From assembly GCF_014640535.1 (NCBI RefSeq), contig NZ_BMHD01000002.1:395353-459352 (forward strand): DNA of 64,000 nt, read 5' to 3'. This stretch comes from Cnuibacter physcomitrellae (lineage in GTDB: Bacteria; Actinomycetota; Actinomycetes; Actinomycetales; Microbacteriaceae). A model generated the notes under the pieces. The model was given only the letters and a program-made list of their open reading frames with translations. It had not been told where the DNA came from and ran no database searches. The translations under genes and the position numbers were made by a program. Shown piece after piece: positions 21,088-29,287 of the stretch (its first letter is position 1; each line of letters begins with the position of its first letter).

Positions 21088-21116
21088 AGAAGGCCCCCGC
21101 TCCGCGGGGGCCTTCT
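21088..21116 (+). terminator. Intrinsic terminator of livHMGF
   Basis: Perfect 13-bp inverted repeat AGAAGGCCCCCGC / GCGGGGGCCTTCT with a TCC loop, 35 nt after livF. The U-tract is weak (CTCGCGTCC), as usual at this GC content. Confidence 0.85.
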
Positions 21117-21189
21117 CGCGTCCCCGCCCCACCCGCTCGTTCCTCCCGTCCGCGCTGGCGCCGGCACACGTGCTCCCTCGCGCCTGCCC

Positions 21190-21272
21190 GGGCCAACTCC
21201 GGAGATTCGGGCGCTGACGAGCCAACTCCGGACTTCCGGCGGCGTGTCCCGGCGAATCTCCGGAGTTGGCCC
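21190..21272. repeat. Palindromic intergenic repeat (REP-like), three copies of CCAACTCCGGA
   Basis: A 20-bp perfect inverted repeat, left arm 21190-21209 (core CCAACTCCGGAGATTC) and right arm 21253-21272. A third, shorter copy (GCCAACTCCGGA) at 21221-21232 is in the same orientation as the left arm. Each unit contains the self-complementary CTCCGGAG. It lies in the 347-bp gap between livF and livK, between the two terminators, and encodes nothing recognisable. It resembles dispersed REP-type elements; whether it recurs elsewhere in the genome cannot be seen here. Confidence 0.75.
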
Positions 21273-21347
21273 AGCGAGCGATGGCTCGTCCGGCCGAGGA
21301 GCGCCCCGCGCCCGCGCGCACGCGCGGGGCGGGGACGGGACGCAGAA

Positions 21348-21375
21348 GGGCGGGGCGGCCGAAGCCGCCCCGCCC
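21348..21375 (-). terminator. Intrinsic terminator of the livK-like gene
   Basis: Perfect 12-bp stem GGGCGGGGCGGC / GCCGCCCCGCCC closed, on the minus strand, by a UUCG tetraloop, 24 nt after the stop. Confidence 0.85.
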
Positions 21376-21399
21376 GGGGGTGCTGATCAGGCGATCAGG

Positions 21400-22731
21400 T
21401 CAGTACGAGGTCTGTCCCTCGATGGCCTGCTGCCAGACCGGCTTGTTGTTCTCGTCGAACTTGTAGATGCCGATGAAGGCGCTCGACGGCTCGTTCTTCT
21501 CGTTGAACGGGCCGATGCCGGACGGTCCCTTGTAGTGGATGTCCTTGCCGTCGGCGATCAGCTTCGCGCAGTCGGCGAAGTTGTCGCACTCCTCGCCGCC
21601 GTTCGCACCGGAGACCGCTGCGAGGTTGGCCTGCACGTCGGCGGAGACGTTCGACTTCGCCTTCACCGCGGCCAGGGCCGCGAGGGTGGTGGCGTCGTAG
21701 GACTCAGCGGCGTACGAGTAGTCCTCGAGGTCGCCGTTCTGGACCGACTTGTACCAGTCGACCAGGCGACCCTTGAACTCGTCGTTCGGGTTCGCGCCGG
21801 GGATGGTCCCCTGGGCGTTCTCGAGCGTGCCCGGGTCGAAGTCCTTGCCGTAGTCCGACGTGTTGCCGTCGACGAAGTACGTCTTCGACATGTCGTAGCC
21901 CTGGGCGACGAGCTCGGGGATGATCGCCTTGGTCTCATCGAAGGCCAGGATGACGATCGCGTCGGGGTTCGACGCCAGCGCCGCGGTCACCTCGGAGGAG
22001 AAGGTGGTCTGACCGGGAGGGAACTCCTGGCCGGCGCCCTTGGCTCCGTAGACGACCTTTCCGCCGGCAGCCTCGATCTCGCTCTGCGTGAAGTCGCGGA
22101 GGCCGGTGCCGTACGCGTCGTTGAAGACGAGGAACGCCACGTTCGAGTTGCCGTCACCGGTGATGAGCTGGCCCAGCGCCGAGCCCTGCACCGAGTCCGG
22201 CGGAGCGGTCCGCCAGTAGAAGGGGCTGTAGCCCGAGAGCGCGGCCGCGGTGTTCGCGGGCGAGATCTCGGTGATCTTCGCCGACGTGAACTTGTCGACG
22301 ATGTTCAGGGACACGCTGGAGGACGCGGCGCCGATGGCGACCGACACACCCGCGTCGATCAGCTGCTGCGCACCGGCGGTCGAGACCGAGAGGTCGGTCG
22401 AGTCGCCCGAGTCGGCCTCGATGATGCACGCATCCTTGCCGTTCACTCCGCCGGCGGCGTTGATGTCGGCGACGGCGAGACCGACACCCGACTGCTCCGG
22501 CGGGTTGAGGAACGCGAGGTTTCCGGTCTGCGGCAGGATCGTGCCGACGAGGAGCTGGTCGGCGTTGCTCGCGCCGCTCTCGCAGGTCGCCGAGGTGTAG
22601 CTGGCAGAGCCCGTCGACGACGCGGTCGAGTCGGTGCTGCCACCTCCCGACGCACATCCGGCGAGGGTGAGGGCGATGATGCCCGCTCCCGCCAGGAACG
22701 TGGTCCGGAGGGCGTTGGTGGTGTGGACCAT
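21400..22731 (-). CDS. livK: Branched-chain amino acid ABC substrate-binding lipoprotein
   Basis: 443-residue extracellular binding protein (periplasmic binding fold type I, Leu/Ile/Val-binding group). Signal peptide with lipobox LTLAGC (lipidated Cys26), then a Ser/Thr-rich linker. The mature domain starts at LLVGTILPQTGNLAFL and contains DINAAGGVNGK and SPANTAAAL. It would feed LivHMGF, which is convergent, so it is transcribed separately and can be made in excess of the membrane parts. Substrate is inferred from family and context; urea or other amides are possible for related systems. AAAGGG lies eight bases before the ATG. Confidence 0.93.
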   Translation of the reverse strand: MVHTTNALRTTFLAGAGIIALTLAGCASGGGSTDSTASSTGSASYTSATCESGASNADQLLVGTILPQTGNLAFLNPPEQSGVGLAVADINAAGGVNGKDACIIEADSGDSTDLSVSTAGAQQLIDAGVSVAIGAASSSVSLNIVDKFTSAKITEISPANTAAALSGYSPFYWRTAPPDSVQGSALGQLITGDGNSNVAFLVFNDAYGTGLRDFTQSEIEAAGGKVVYGAKGAGQEFPPGQTTFSSEVTAALASNPDAIVILAFDETKAIIPELVAQGYDMSKTYFVDGNTSDYGKDFDPGTLENAQGTIPGANPNDEFKGRLVDWYKSVQNGDLEDYSYAAESYDATTLAALAAVKAKSNVSADVQANLAAVSGANGGEECDNFADCAKLIADGKDIHYKGPSGIGPFNEKNEPSSAFIGIYKFDENNKPVWQQAIEGQTSY

Positions 22732-22752
22732 CCTGTGAACCCTTTCTGGTGG

Positions 22753-22789
22753 CTGCGCTCGTCGACCCCCCAGGCGGAAGCCAGCGCAG
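22753..22789 (-). other. Hairpin in the 5' leader of the livK-like gene
   Basis: Arms CTGCGCT and AGCGCAG (7 bp) enclose a smaller GGC-TTCC-GCC hairpin, 22 nt before the start codon of the binding protein. It may shield or stabilise the mRNA. No known riboswitch was recognised. Confidence 0.35.
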
Positions 22790-22841
22790 CGATTGGGTCA
22801 AAACTAGGCCGAGATTGTTACAGCCGTGTTTTCTGGATGTC

Positions 22842-23768
22842 TCAGGTCGCGATCGTTAGCGATTCGTGACTCACGGGTCGCCTGGAGCGGAGGAGGTCGA
22901 CGGTGAACACGACGAGGGCGAGCCAGACGATCCCGAACCCCAGCCACCGCTCCAGCGGCATCGGCTCGTGGAGGACCCACACCCCGATCACGAACTGCAG
23001 GACGGGGACGATGTACTGCACGACGGCCAGGACCGTGAGCGGGAGCCGCCGGGCCGCGGAGGCGAAGAGCAGCAGGGGCACCGCGGTGACCACGCCCGCC
23101 AGCATCAGGAGCACGGTGTTGACCCAGCCCGCCGTCCCGAAGACCAGGCCGCTCGTCACCGACACCACCACGAGCTGCACGACGGCCACCGGCGCCAGCC
23201 ACAGCGTCTCCAGCGCCAGTCCGCTGGGCGCGTCGACGTCGTCGCGGACGCGCCGCTTGACGAGGCCGTACGCGCCGAAGCTCAGCGCCAGCACGATCGC
23301 GATCCAGGGCACCTCGCCGTAGCCGAGCGCGATCACGAGCACGGCCGCGCCTCCGAGCGCGAGGGCGACCCACTGCATCCGTCGCAGCCGTTCGTGCAGC
23401 ACCAGCACGCCGAGGAGCGCGGTGACCAGCGGCATCGTGAAGTAGCCGAGCGCGGTCTCGACCACGCGGCCGGCGAGCGTGCCCAGCACGTACGTCTGCC
23501 AGTTGACGTAGATGAGCGCGCCGGCCAGGCCCATCGTGAGCACGACCCGCCGTCGGCGCAGGAGCGCGCCGAAGCTGCGCCAGGACCGGGTGACCGTGAG
23601 CGCGAGCGCGCAGAACGCGAGGGAGAACAGCACCCGCCAGGCCACGATCTCGAAGGCGCCCGCGGGGGCCAGCAGGAGGAAGTAGAGCGGGAAGACGCCC
23701 CAGAGCACGTTGGCCGCCGCCCCGTAGACGAGGCCGGAGCCGATGCGGTCGACGGCGCGTTCGTTCAC
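22842..23768 (-). CDS. rarD: EamA/RarD family transporter
   Basis: 308-residue DMT-superfamily permease with ten hydrophobic helices in two repeats. RarD features are WGVFPLYFLLL near the N-terminus, VAWRVLFSL, INWQ-type YVNWQTYVLGT, ETALGYFTMPLVTALLG and VVQYIVPVLQFVIGVWV. The substrate is unproven; the name follows E. coli chloramphenicol-sensitive RarD. GTG start with TAGTTT exactly 6 nt upstream, so it appears leaderless. Confidence 0.9.
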   Translation of the reverse strand: MNERAVDRIGSGLVYGAAANVLWGVFPLYFLLLAPAGAFEIVAWRVLFSLAFCALALTVTRSWRSFGALLRRRRVVLTMGLAGALIYVNWQTYVLGTLAGRVVETALGYFTMPLVTALLGVLVLHERLRRMQWVALALGGAAVLVIALGYGEVPWIAIVLALSFGAYGLVKRRVRDDVDAPSGLALETLWLAPVAVVQLVVVSVTSGLVFGTAGWVNTVLLMLAGVVTAVPLLLFASAARRLPLTVLAVVQYIVPVLQFVIGVWVLHEPMPLERWLGFGIVWLALVVFTVDLLRSRRPVSHESLTIAT

Positions 23769-23774
23769 GATCCC

Positions 23775-23780
23775 AAACTA
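23775..23780 (-). promoter_or_regulatory. -10 box of a leaderless promoter (rarD)
   Basis: TAGTTT on the minus strand, 6 nt before the GTG at 23768. Confidence 0.55.
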
Positions 23781-23813
23781 TCGGTAGTCGTTGCAGGGCT
23801 GTCAGGAGATGCA

Positions 23814-23847
23814 TCAGGGCCCGGATGGCTGACCATCCGGGCCCTGA
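23814..23847 (-). terminator. Intrinsic terminator of groES
   Basis: Perfect 15-bp inverted repeat (TCAGGGCCCGGATGG and its complement) with a 4-nt loop, 21 nt after the groES stop. It ends the groES transcript, so groES is monocistronic. Confidence 0.85.
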
Positions 23848-23868
23848 GGGAAGAGCGCGTCGAGCGAC

Positions 23869-24165
23869 TCAGCGCACGACGACCGCGAGCACGTCGCGGG
23901 CGGAGAGCACGAGGAACTCCTCGCCGGCGTACTTGACCTCGGTGCCGCCGTACTTGGAGTAGATCACCTTGTCGCCGACGGCGACGTCGAGCGGGACACG
24001 GTTGCCGTTGTCGTCGATGCGGCCGGGGCCCACGGCGACGACCTCGCCCTCCTGGGGCTTCTCCTTGGCGGTGTCGGGGATGACCAGACCGGAAGCGGTG
24101 GTCTGCTCTGCCTCGACCTGCTTGATGACGATGCGATCTTCGAGCGGCTTGATGGAGACCGACAC
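23869..24165 (-). CDS. groES: Co-chaperonin GroES
   Basis: 98-residue Cpn10 that caps the GroEL ring. Family motifs: [17 protein letters not shown] at the N-terminus, the mobile loop [25 protein letters not shown], then [16 protein letters not shown] start at 24165 with GAGGT just upstream; an ATG 17 codons earlier would add a tail foreign to the family and remove the operators from the leader. No groEL follows, so the partner chaperonin is elsewhere. Controlled by two CIRCE elements, that is by the HrcA repressor. Confidence 0.96.
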   Translation of the reverse strand: MSVSIKPLEDRIVIKQVEAEQTTASGLVIPDTAKEKPQEGEVVAVGPGRIDDNGNRVPLDVAVGDKVIYSKYGGTEVKYAGEEFLVLSARDVLAVVVR

Positions 24166-24200
24166 GGTTGACCTCTTCTTTCCTAGGTTCGGAACGTCTG

Positions 24201-24227
24201 TTAGCACACTGCTCACGAGAGTGCTAA
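24201..24227 (-). promoter_or_regulatory. CIRCE element 1 (HrcA operator), proximal
   Basis: TTAGCACAC-N9-GAGTGCTAA, one base from the CIRCE consensus TTAGCACTC-N9-GAGTGCTAA. It covers the predicted transcription start of groES, 36 nt before the start codon. Confidence 0.9.
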
Positions 24228-24231
24228 ACCG

Positions 24232-24261
24232 AGTCTAGAGGCAGTTCTGGCACTCGCGCAA
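24232..24261 (-). promoter_or_regulatory. groES promoter between two CIRCE operators
   Basis: On the minus strand TTGCGC (-35, 24256-24261), 18-nt spacer, TAGACT (-10, 24232-24237). The -35 lies inside the spacer of the distal CIRCE and the start point falls in the proximal CIRCE. The same -35 hexamer occurs at the infA promoter. Confidence 0.65.
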
Positions 24262-24273
24262 CGCGAGTGCCAG
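24247..24273 (-). promoter_or_regulatory. CIRCE-like element 2 (HrcA operator), distal
   Basis: CTGGCACTC-N9-GAGTGCCAG. The core GCACTC-N9-GAGTGC is exactly CIRCE; only the outer TTA/TAA pair is changed to CTG/CAG. The palindrome is perfect over 13 bp per arm (24246-24258 / 24262-24274). Confidence 0.7.
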
Positions 24274-24303
24274 ACTTTCCCGGGCGCGCCGTCGGCCGTC
24301 GGC

Positions 24304-24309
24304 TAGGGT
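24304..24309 (+). promoter_or_regulatory. -10 box of a leaderless promoter (methyltransferase)
   Basis: TAGGGT exactly 6 nt before the ATG at 24316. Confidence 0.55.
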
Positions 24310-24315
24310 GACGGG

Positions 24316-25500
24316 ATGGACTCCGCCGAGCTCGCACGACTGCTCACGCCGGAGGCTCTCCGACTCCTCGACGAGGTCGACGGATCCCGGCCCGTCGACG
24401 AGGTGAACCGGCTCCGCCGGGCCGGTCACAGCCCCGATCTCGTGGCGGCCGTCGTCTCGCAGGCCGCGCTCCGCGTGCGGGCCAGGGCGAAGTTCGGCCC
24501 CTTCGCCGACCGCATGCTGTTCACCCCCGCCGGCCTGGAGCAGGCCACCAGGCTGCGGGTCGCCGCACTCCACGCCGGGCGGTTCCGCGATGCGGGGCTC
24601 GGCAGGGTCGCCGACCTCGGCTGCGGCATCGGCTCGGATGCGCTGGCCCTGTCCGCGATCGACGTCGCCGTACGAGCGGTCGACCGCGATGAGGTCACGG
24701 CCGCGGTCGCGGCCTACAACCTCTCCGACTTCCCGGACACGACGGTGGAGGTCGGGACGGCCGAGACCACTCCTCTCGACGGCGTCGACGGGGTGTACCT
24801 CGATCCGGCCAGGCGGACGGGCGGTCAGGCGGCGTCGCGGCGGCTGCACGATCCCGCCGACTGGTCCCCGTCGCTCGACTTCGCGTTCGCCCTGGCCGAG
24901 CGGATGCCGGTGGGCGTCAAGCTCGGACCGGGCCTCGACCGCGACCTCATCCCCGACTCCGCCGAGGCGCAGTGGGTCTCGGTCGACGGCCAGCTGGTCG
25001 AGATGGGGCTGTGGTTCGGCCCCCTCGCCCGGGAGGGCGTCCGGCGATCCGCGCTCGTGCTCACCGGCACGGGAGCCGCGGAGCTGACCGGGCCCGCCGA
25101 CAGCCCGGACGTCGGGGACCGTCCGCTCGGAGGGTTCCTCTACGAACCGGATGGCGCGGTGATCCGCGCCCGGCTCATCGGCGCACTGGCCGAGCGGCTC
25201 GAGGCCGGGATGGTCTCCCCCTCGATCGCCTACCTGACGTCGGACCAGCTGATCGAGACGCCCTTCGCGAGCGCGTTCCGCATCCTCGAGCGCCTCCCCG
25301 CCTCGGAGCAGGCGCTCAAGAAGGCGCTGCGCGAGCGGGGCGTCGGGACGCTCGAGATCAAGAAACGCGGGATCGACGTGGATCCGGCAACGCTGCGCAA
25401 GCGGCTCGGGCTGCGAGGTGAGCGGTCGGCGACCGTGGTGCTCACCCGCGTCGCCGGTCGGCACGAGGCCCTCCTGGTGGAGCGCCCCGCGCCGGCCTGA
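24316..25500 (+). CDS. Class I SAM-dependent methyltransferase with THUMP-like domain
   Basis: 394-residue protein. A helical N-terminal part (ELARLLTPEALRLLDEVDG) precedes a Rossmann-type methyltransferase core with SAM motif VADLGCGIGSDALAL near residues 98-112, acidic loop VDRDEVTAAVAAYN and VYLDPARRTGG. The C-terminal region ends with LRKRLGLRGERSATVVLTRV, resembling the THUMP-like domain found in this actinobacterial family. An RNA substrate is inferred from that domain and not proven. It is divergent from groES and uses a leaderless-type promoter. Confidence 0.82.
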   Translation: MDSAELARLLTPEALRLLDEVDGSRPVDEVNRLRRAGHSPDLVAAVVSQAALRVRARAKFGPFADRMLFTPAGLEQATRLRVAALHAGRFRDAGLGRVADLGCGIGSDALALSAIDVAVRAVDRDEVTAAVAAYNLSDFPDTTVEVGTAETTPLDGVDGVYLDPARRTGGQAASRRLHDPADWSPSLDFAFALAERMPVGVKLGPGLDRDLIPDSAEAQWVSVDGQLVEMGLWFGPLAREGVRRSALVLTGTGAAELTGPADSPDVGDRPLGGFLYEPDGAVIRARLIGALAERLEAGMVSPSIAYLTSDQLIETPFASAFRILERLPASEQALKKALRERGVGTLEIKKRGIDVDPATLRKRLGLRGERSATVVLTRVAGRHEALLVERPAPA

Positions 25501-25525
25501 ACGGATGGGCGAACGGCGACGAACG

Positions 25526-26443
25526 CTAGTAGGAGGAGTACGTCGCCGTGCCCAAACCCACCGTCGCGAAGAAGATGACGAAGATCAGGACGTACGCGAT
25601 GATGCCGAGCACTGCGATGCCGGTGAACACGTAGCTCACGATCAGACCGGCCTTCGCCAGGCCCTGACCGCCCTCGTGCGTGCGCTTGATCTGGCTGAGG
25701 GCGATGTGCCCGGTCACGATGCCGACCGGCGAGAAGACGAACGCGGCGATGATCGTGATGATCGCCAGCACGTTGGTCTGCGCGGACGGCGGCGCCGGGT
25801 ATCCCCCGTAGTAGCCGGGCGGGGGCACCGCTCCCGGGGGCAGCGACCCCGGGGGGACCGATCCCGGCGGCTGCGTCGGGACGCCCTGTCCGTAGCCCGG
25901 AGCGCCGCTCGGCCCGCCGTACGGCGACTGGCCGTACGCCGGTGCGGCGTTCGGGTTCGGTGCGCCGTATCCTCCGGATGCCGGCGGTGGGGGCGCCTGG
26001 TACGACGGCTGAGCCACGGGCGCGGCCGGAGCCGCAGGCGGGGGTGCCTGGTACGAGGAGGACGGCGGAGGCGTCGGAGACTGCCCCGACGACGGGTACG
26101 ACGCCGCCGGGGGCGGGGGCGCCTGATACCCCTGACCCGCGGACGGCGGGGCGGACGGGTATCCCTGGCCGGGAGGCGGAGGCGCCTGGTAGCCGGACGG
26201 CGGCGGGGCCTGATAGCCCGACGACGCGTCAGCGCCCGGCGCCGGGGGCGCCGAGTATCCCGACGGCGGCGGGGCCGAGTACCCCGAGGGCGCGGGGTCT
26301 CCCGACGGCGGCGTGAACCGCGGTGCGGGAGGCGCGAACGGCTCCTGTCCGGAGGCGGCGGGAGCGGTGGATCCGGTCGCGTCCGATCCGTCGCTCGGGG
26401 TCGTGGTCTCGGGCCGTTCGTCGGCGCCGCTGGTGTCGGTCAT
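25526..26443 (-). CDS. DUF4190 membrane protein with long proline-rich N-terminus
   Basis: 305-residue protein. Residues 1-215 are a low-complexity Pro/Ser/Gly/Tyr region with repeated (G/S)Y(Q/S)APPP units. Residues 220-300 hold two hydrophobic segments (VLAIITIIAAFVFSPVGIVTG and VFTGIAVLGIIAYVLIFVIFF) joined by HIALSQIKRTHEGGQGLA, the DUF4190 signature. Function unknown; the proline-rich part probably lies on the cytoplasmic side or spans the wall and may bind partners. The start at 26443 has GGGAGAG upstream. Confidence 0.85.
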   Translation of the reverse strand: MTDTSGADERPETTTPSDGSDATGSTAPAASGQEPFAPPAPRFTPPSGDPAPSGYSAPPPSGYSAPPAPGADASSGYQAPPPSGYQAPPPPGQGYPSAPPSAGQGYQAPPPPAASYPSSGQSPTPPPSSSYQAPPPAAPAAPVAQPSYQAPPPPASGGYGAPNPNAAPAYGQSPYGGPSGAPGYGQGVPTQPPGSVPPGSLPPGAVPPPGYYGGYPAPPSAQTNVLAIITIIAAFVFSPVGIVTGHIALSQIKRTHEGGQGLAKAGLIVSYVFTGIAVLGIIAYVLIFVIFFATVGLGTATYSSY

Positions 26444-26571
26444 GCGCTCTCCCTCGTGGTGCCTCGCATTCGGGGCACGACCATCATGGCAGCACGACCC
26501 CCGCGGAGGGGAGGGCGACGTGCTCCGCACCCGATGACAGCCGGTCGACGGCGCCTGTGCAGGACCGGCGG

Positions 26572-27624
26572 TCAGTGCACCAGGACGTCGGTCACCGGCA
26601 GGGTGGAGTCGGCGCCGAAGTCCAGGGAGGACGGCTCACGCCCGGCCATGACGAGCTGGGCGCCCAGCGCGGCGATCATCGCCCCGTTGTCGGTGCACAG
26701 CGACAACGGCGGGATGCGCAGCGTGACGCCGGCGATCGCGGCCCGGCGCGCCGCCTCCTCGCGCACCCGGGCGTTGGCCACCACTCCGCCGCCGAGCAGC
26801 AGGCGGGGGATGCCGAGGTCGGCGCAGGCGGCGAAGGCCTTCGTGAGCAGCACGTCGACCACGGCCTCCCGGAAGCTCGCGGCGACGTCGGCGACGGGCA
26901 CCTCTCGTCCCGCATCCGTCTCCGCCTCGACCCAGCGGGCGACCGCCGTCTTCAACCCGGAGAACGAGAAGTCGTAGCGGTGCTTCGCCATGTCCTTCGG
27001 CAGGCTCAGACCGCGGGGGAAGCGGATGGCCTTGGGGTCTCCGCCGACCGCCGCCCTGTCGATCTGCGGCCCTCCCGGGTAGGGCAGGCCGAGGACCCGG
27101 GCGACCTTGTCGAAGGCCTCCCCCGCGGCATCGTCGATCGTCTCGCCGAGCAGCTCCACGTCGCCCACCAGGTCGCGGACCACGAGGAGCGAGGTGTGAC
27201 CGCCGGAGACGAGCAGCGCGATCGTCGGGTACTCCAACGGCTCCTCCGACACCACGTCGGCGCCGACGTGCCCGACCAGGTGGTTCACCGCGTAGATCGG
27301 CTTCTCGAGCGCCACCGCGAGCGCCTTGGCCGCGCCCACCCCGACCATGAGCGCCCCCGAGAGCCCGGGCCCGGTGGTGACGGCGATGGCATCGACGTCG
27401 TCGAGCCGGATCCCCGCCTCCGCGACCGCCGCCGCGAGCGTGGGCTCGATGGCCTCCAGGTGCGCGCGTGCCGCCACCTCCGGGACCACACCGCCGTATC
27501 GGGCGTGCTCGTCCATCGACGAGGCGATGACGTTCGCGAGCAGCCGGTCGCCCCGCACGATCCCCACGCCGGTCTCATCGCAGGAGGTCTCGATGCCCAG
27601 CACCAGGGGTTCGAGTCGGTTCAT
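26572..27624 (-). CDS. tsaD: tRNA N6-adenosine threonylcarbamoyltransferase TsaD
   Basis: Catalytic subunit that transfers threonylcarbamoyl from TC-AMP to A37 of ANN-decoding tRNAs. 350 residues of the Kae1/Qri7/YgjD family. N-terminal ASKHA fold [15 protein letters not shown], metal-binding [14 protein letters not shown], and [13 protein letters not shown] near the C-terminus. Last gene of glmS-acpS-alr-alr-tsaE-tsaB-rimI-tsaD. Its ATG overlaps the rimI stop (ATGA). Confidence 0.96.
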   Translation of the reverse strand: MNRLEPLVLGIETSCDETGVGIVRGDRLLANVIASSMDEHARYGGVVPEVAARAHLEAIEPTLAAAVAEAGIRLDDVDAIAVTTGPGLSGALMVGVGAAKALAVALEKPIYAVNHLVGHVGADVVSEEPLEYPTIALLVSGGHTSLLVVRDLVGDVELLGETIDDAAGEAFDKVARVLGLPYPGGPQIDRAAVGGDPKAIRFPRGLSLPKDMAKHRYDFSFSGLKTAVARWVEAETDAGREVPVADVAASFREAVVDVLLTKAFAACADLGIPRLLLGGGVVANARVREEAARRAAIAGVTLRIPPLSLCTDNGAMIAALGAQLVMAGREPSSLDFGADSTLPVTDVLVH

Positions 27625-28127
27625 CGGGTGTCCTCCTCGGTGAGCCCGCCGGCGCCGACACCGCTGCGGGAGGGGCGAAGCGACGCACGCATGACCAGCG
27701 CGTCGACCCCATCCGGCTGGTAGTAGCGCGGCCGCACCGCGATCTGCTCGAACCCGAGCGACAGGTACAGCGCCTGCGCCACGGGGTTGTCGGCCCGGAC
27801 CTCGAGGAAGACCTCGCGGGCCCCGCGGTCGACGGCCTCGGCCAGGAGACGCTCCATGAGGCGGCGTCCGAGGCCGGTACCGCGCCTCTCCGGCGCGACG
27901 GCGATGGTCTGGATGTCGGCGTCCTTCGACCCGGCCGGCACGAGGACTCCCCCGTACCCGGCGAAGGCGCCGTCGTCGTCGACGGCGACCACGTAACGGC
28001 AGTGCGCGCTCGCGAGCTCCGCGGCCATCGACTCCCGCGACCAGGCGTCGGTCGTGAAGGTGGAGGTCTCGAGGGCCATGACGTCGTCGAGGTCGTCGAG
28101 CGTCGCCGCTCTCAGCTCGACGCTCAC
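27621..28127 (-). CDS. rimI: Ribosomal protein S18 alanine N-acetyltransferase RimI
   Basis: 168-residue GNAT acetyltransferase. Acetyl-CoA loop [11 protein letters not shown], then [23 protein letters not shown], typical of RimI. GTG start overlapping the tsaB stop (GTGA) gives [20 protein letters not shown]. In actinobacteria RimI is often embedded between TsaB and TsaD as here. Its in vivo substrate may be broader than S18. Confidence 0.92.
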   Translation of the reverse strand: MSVELRAATLDDLDDVMALETSTFTTDAWSRESMAAELASAHCRYVVAVDDDGAFAGYGGVLVPAGSKDADIQTIAVAPERRGTGLGRRLMERLLAEAVDRGAREVFLEVRADNPVAQALYLSLGFEQIAVRPRYYQPDGVDALVMRASLRPSRSGVGAGGLTEEDTR

Positions 28128-28735
28128 GCGGTGACCCGCTTGCGGCCGGCGGAGAGGGTCACGTCGGGCGATCGGAGGTACAGCGCCTCGTCGGGCTCGG
28201 GAGCTGCGCCCGCGCGCGCCCGCTCCACCGCCACGCGACCGAGCGCGCCCGCGGAGACCACGGCGGCGTCGATGCGCGCGGCGTCCGGATGCGGCAGGTC
28301 GTCGGGCCGCGACAGTCCGGGCCCGTCCACGCGGTGGGCACCCGACTCGTCGAGCACGTAGGCCGACCAGTAGACCTCCCGGCGGCGCGCATCCGTCACC
28401 ACGAGCTGAGGCCCGCGAGCCCCGGAGTGCCACGCCTCGAAGGCGACGGCGTCGTGGCTCACGACCGGGAGGATGCTCCGGCCGATCCCGAAGGCGAACG
28501 CCTTGGCCGCGGCGATGCCGACGCGGAGCCCGGTGAACGGGCCGGGGCCCATGCCGGCGACGACGTCCTCGATGTCGCGCGGCGTCGCACCGGCGTCGTC
28601 GAGCACGCCCGCGATGAGTGCGCCCACCACCTCGGCATGGCGCATGGTGTCGGCGACGGAGCGCTCGGCGACGACGTCAGCGCCGTCGAGCACCGCGGCC
28701 GACGATCCGGCCGAGGTATCGAGGGAGAGCAGCAC
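28124..28735 (-). CDS. tsaB: tRNA threonylcarbamoyladenosine synthesis protein TsaB
   Basis: 203-residue non-catalytic ASKHA partner of TsaD that scaffolds the t6A complex. Motifs: [17 protein letters not shown] at the start, [18 protein letters not shown], and [21 protein letters not shown], the TsaB signature. GTG start. A TAGGCT box lies 6 nt upstream, so besides being in the glmS operon it may have its own leaderless promoter. Confidence 0.94.
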   Translation of the reverse strand: MLLSLDTSAGSSAAVLDGADVVAERSVADTMRHAEVVGALIAGVLDDAGATPRDIEDVVAGMGPGPFTGLRVGIAAAKAFAFGIGRSILPVVSHDAVAFEAWHSGARGPQLVVTDARRREVYWSAYVLDESGAHRVDGPGLSRPDDLPHPDAARIDAAVVSAGALGRVAVERARAGAAPEPDEALYLRSPDVTLSAGRKRVTA

Positions 28736-28741
28736 CCCTCG

Positions 28742-28747
28742 AGCCTA
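28742..28747 (-). promoter_or_regulatory. -10 box of a possible internal leaderless promoter (tsaB)
   Basis: TAGGCT on the minus strand, 6 nt before the GTG at 28735, in the 33-bp gap after tsaE. Confidence 0.5.
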
Positions 28748-28768
28748 ACGCCGCGTCCCGCAGAGGGG

Positions 28769-29287
28769 TCACAGCCAGCGCGGCCCCACTCGGCGGACGG
28801 TGACCGAGCGCGGCTCGATGGGCTCCTCCCCCTCGGAGGCCGACGATCCGAGGACCGGAGCCGCGCCGTGCGGCCGGTCGATGCGCACGGCGAGATACGA
28901 CTCGGCGAGGGCCTCGATGAGCCCCTCGCCCCACTCCACCACCACGACCGACCGCGCGAAGTCGATGTCGAGGTCGTCGAGCTCGAGCGCGCTGTCGAGA
29001 CGGTAGGCGTCGACGTGCACGAGCGCGGGACCGTCCCCGAGGTTCGGATGCGTCCTGGCCAGCACGAACGTCGGGCTCGTCACAGGCCCGCGGACGCCGA
29101 GCGCCTCCCCGAGACCGCGTGTGAACGTGGTCTTCCCGGCGCCCAGGTCTCCCGAGAGCACCAGGACGTCGCCGGCCCGCAGCATCCGGGCGACAGAGCC
29201 ACCGAGCGCCTCCATCGCCTCCGGAGTCGCGACCTCGATGACCTCGGCATCGCCCATCCCCGCGCCGGATGACGTCGACCGACTCAC
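28769..29287 (-). CDS. tsaE: tRNA threonylcarbamoyladenosine synthesis ATPase TsaE
   Basis: 172-residue P-loop ATPase that drives turnover of the TsaB-TsaD complex. Walker A SGDLGAGKTT near residues 46-54, TSPTFVLA and HVDAYRLD (switch regions), and VVVEWGEG (Walker B). GTG start overlaps the upstream alr stop (GTGA). An internal ATG ten codons on (MGDAEVIEVA) is an alternative. Confidence 0.94.
   Translation of the reverse strand: MSRSTSSGAGMGDAEVIEVATPEAMEALGGSVARMLRAGDVLVLSGDLGAGKTTFTRGLGEALGVRGPVTSPTFVLARTHPNLGDGPALVHVDAYRLDSALELDDLDIDFARSVVVVEWGEGLIEALAESYLAVRIDRPHGAAPVLGSSASEGEEPIEPRSVTVRRVGPRWL

Noticed and set aside
21302..21330. Extra GC-rich hairpin near the livK terminator
   Set aside because: Arms GCCCCGCG/CGCGGGGC can pair, but the run of GC dinucleotides makes such pairing likely by chance; the hairpin at 21348-21375 is much stronger.
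25800..26330. Apparent DNA tandem repeats
   Set aside because: They are codon repeats for the proline-rich region of one protein, not a minisatellite or CRISPR; unit lengths are irregular.
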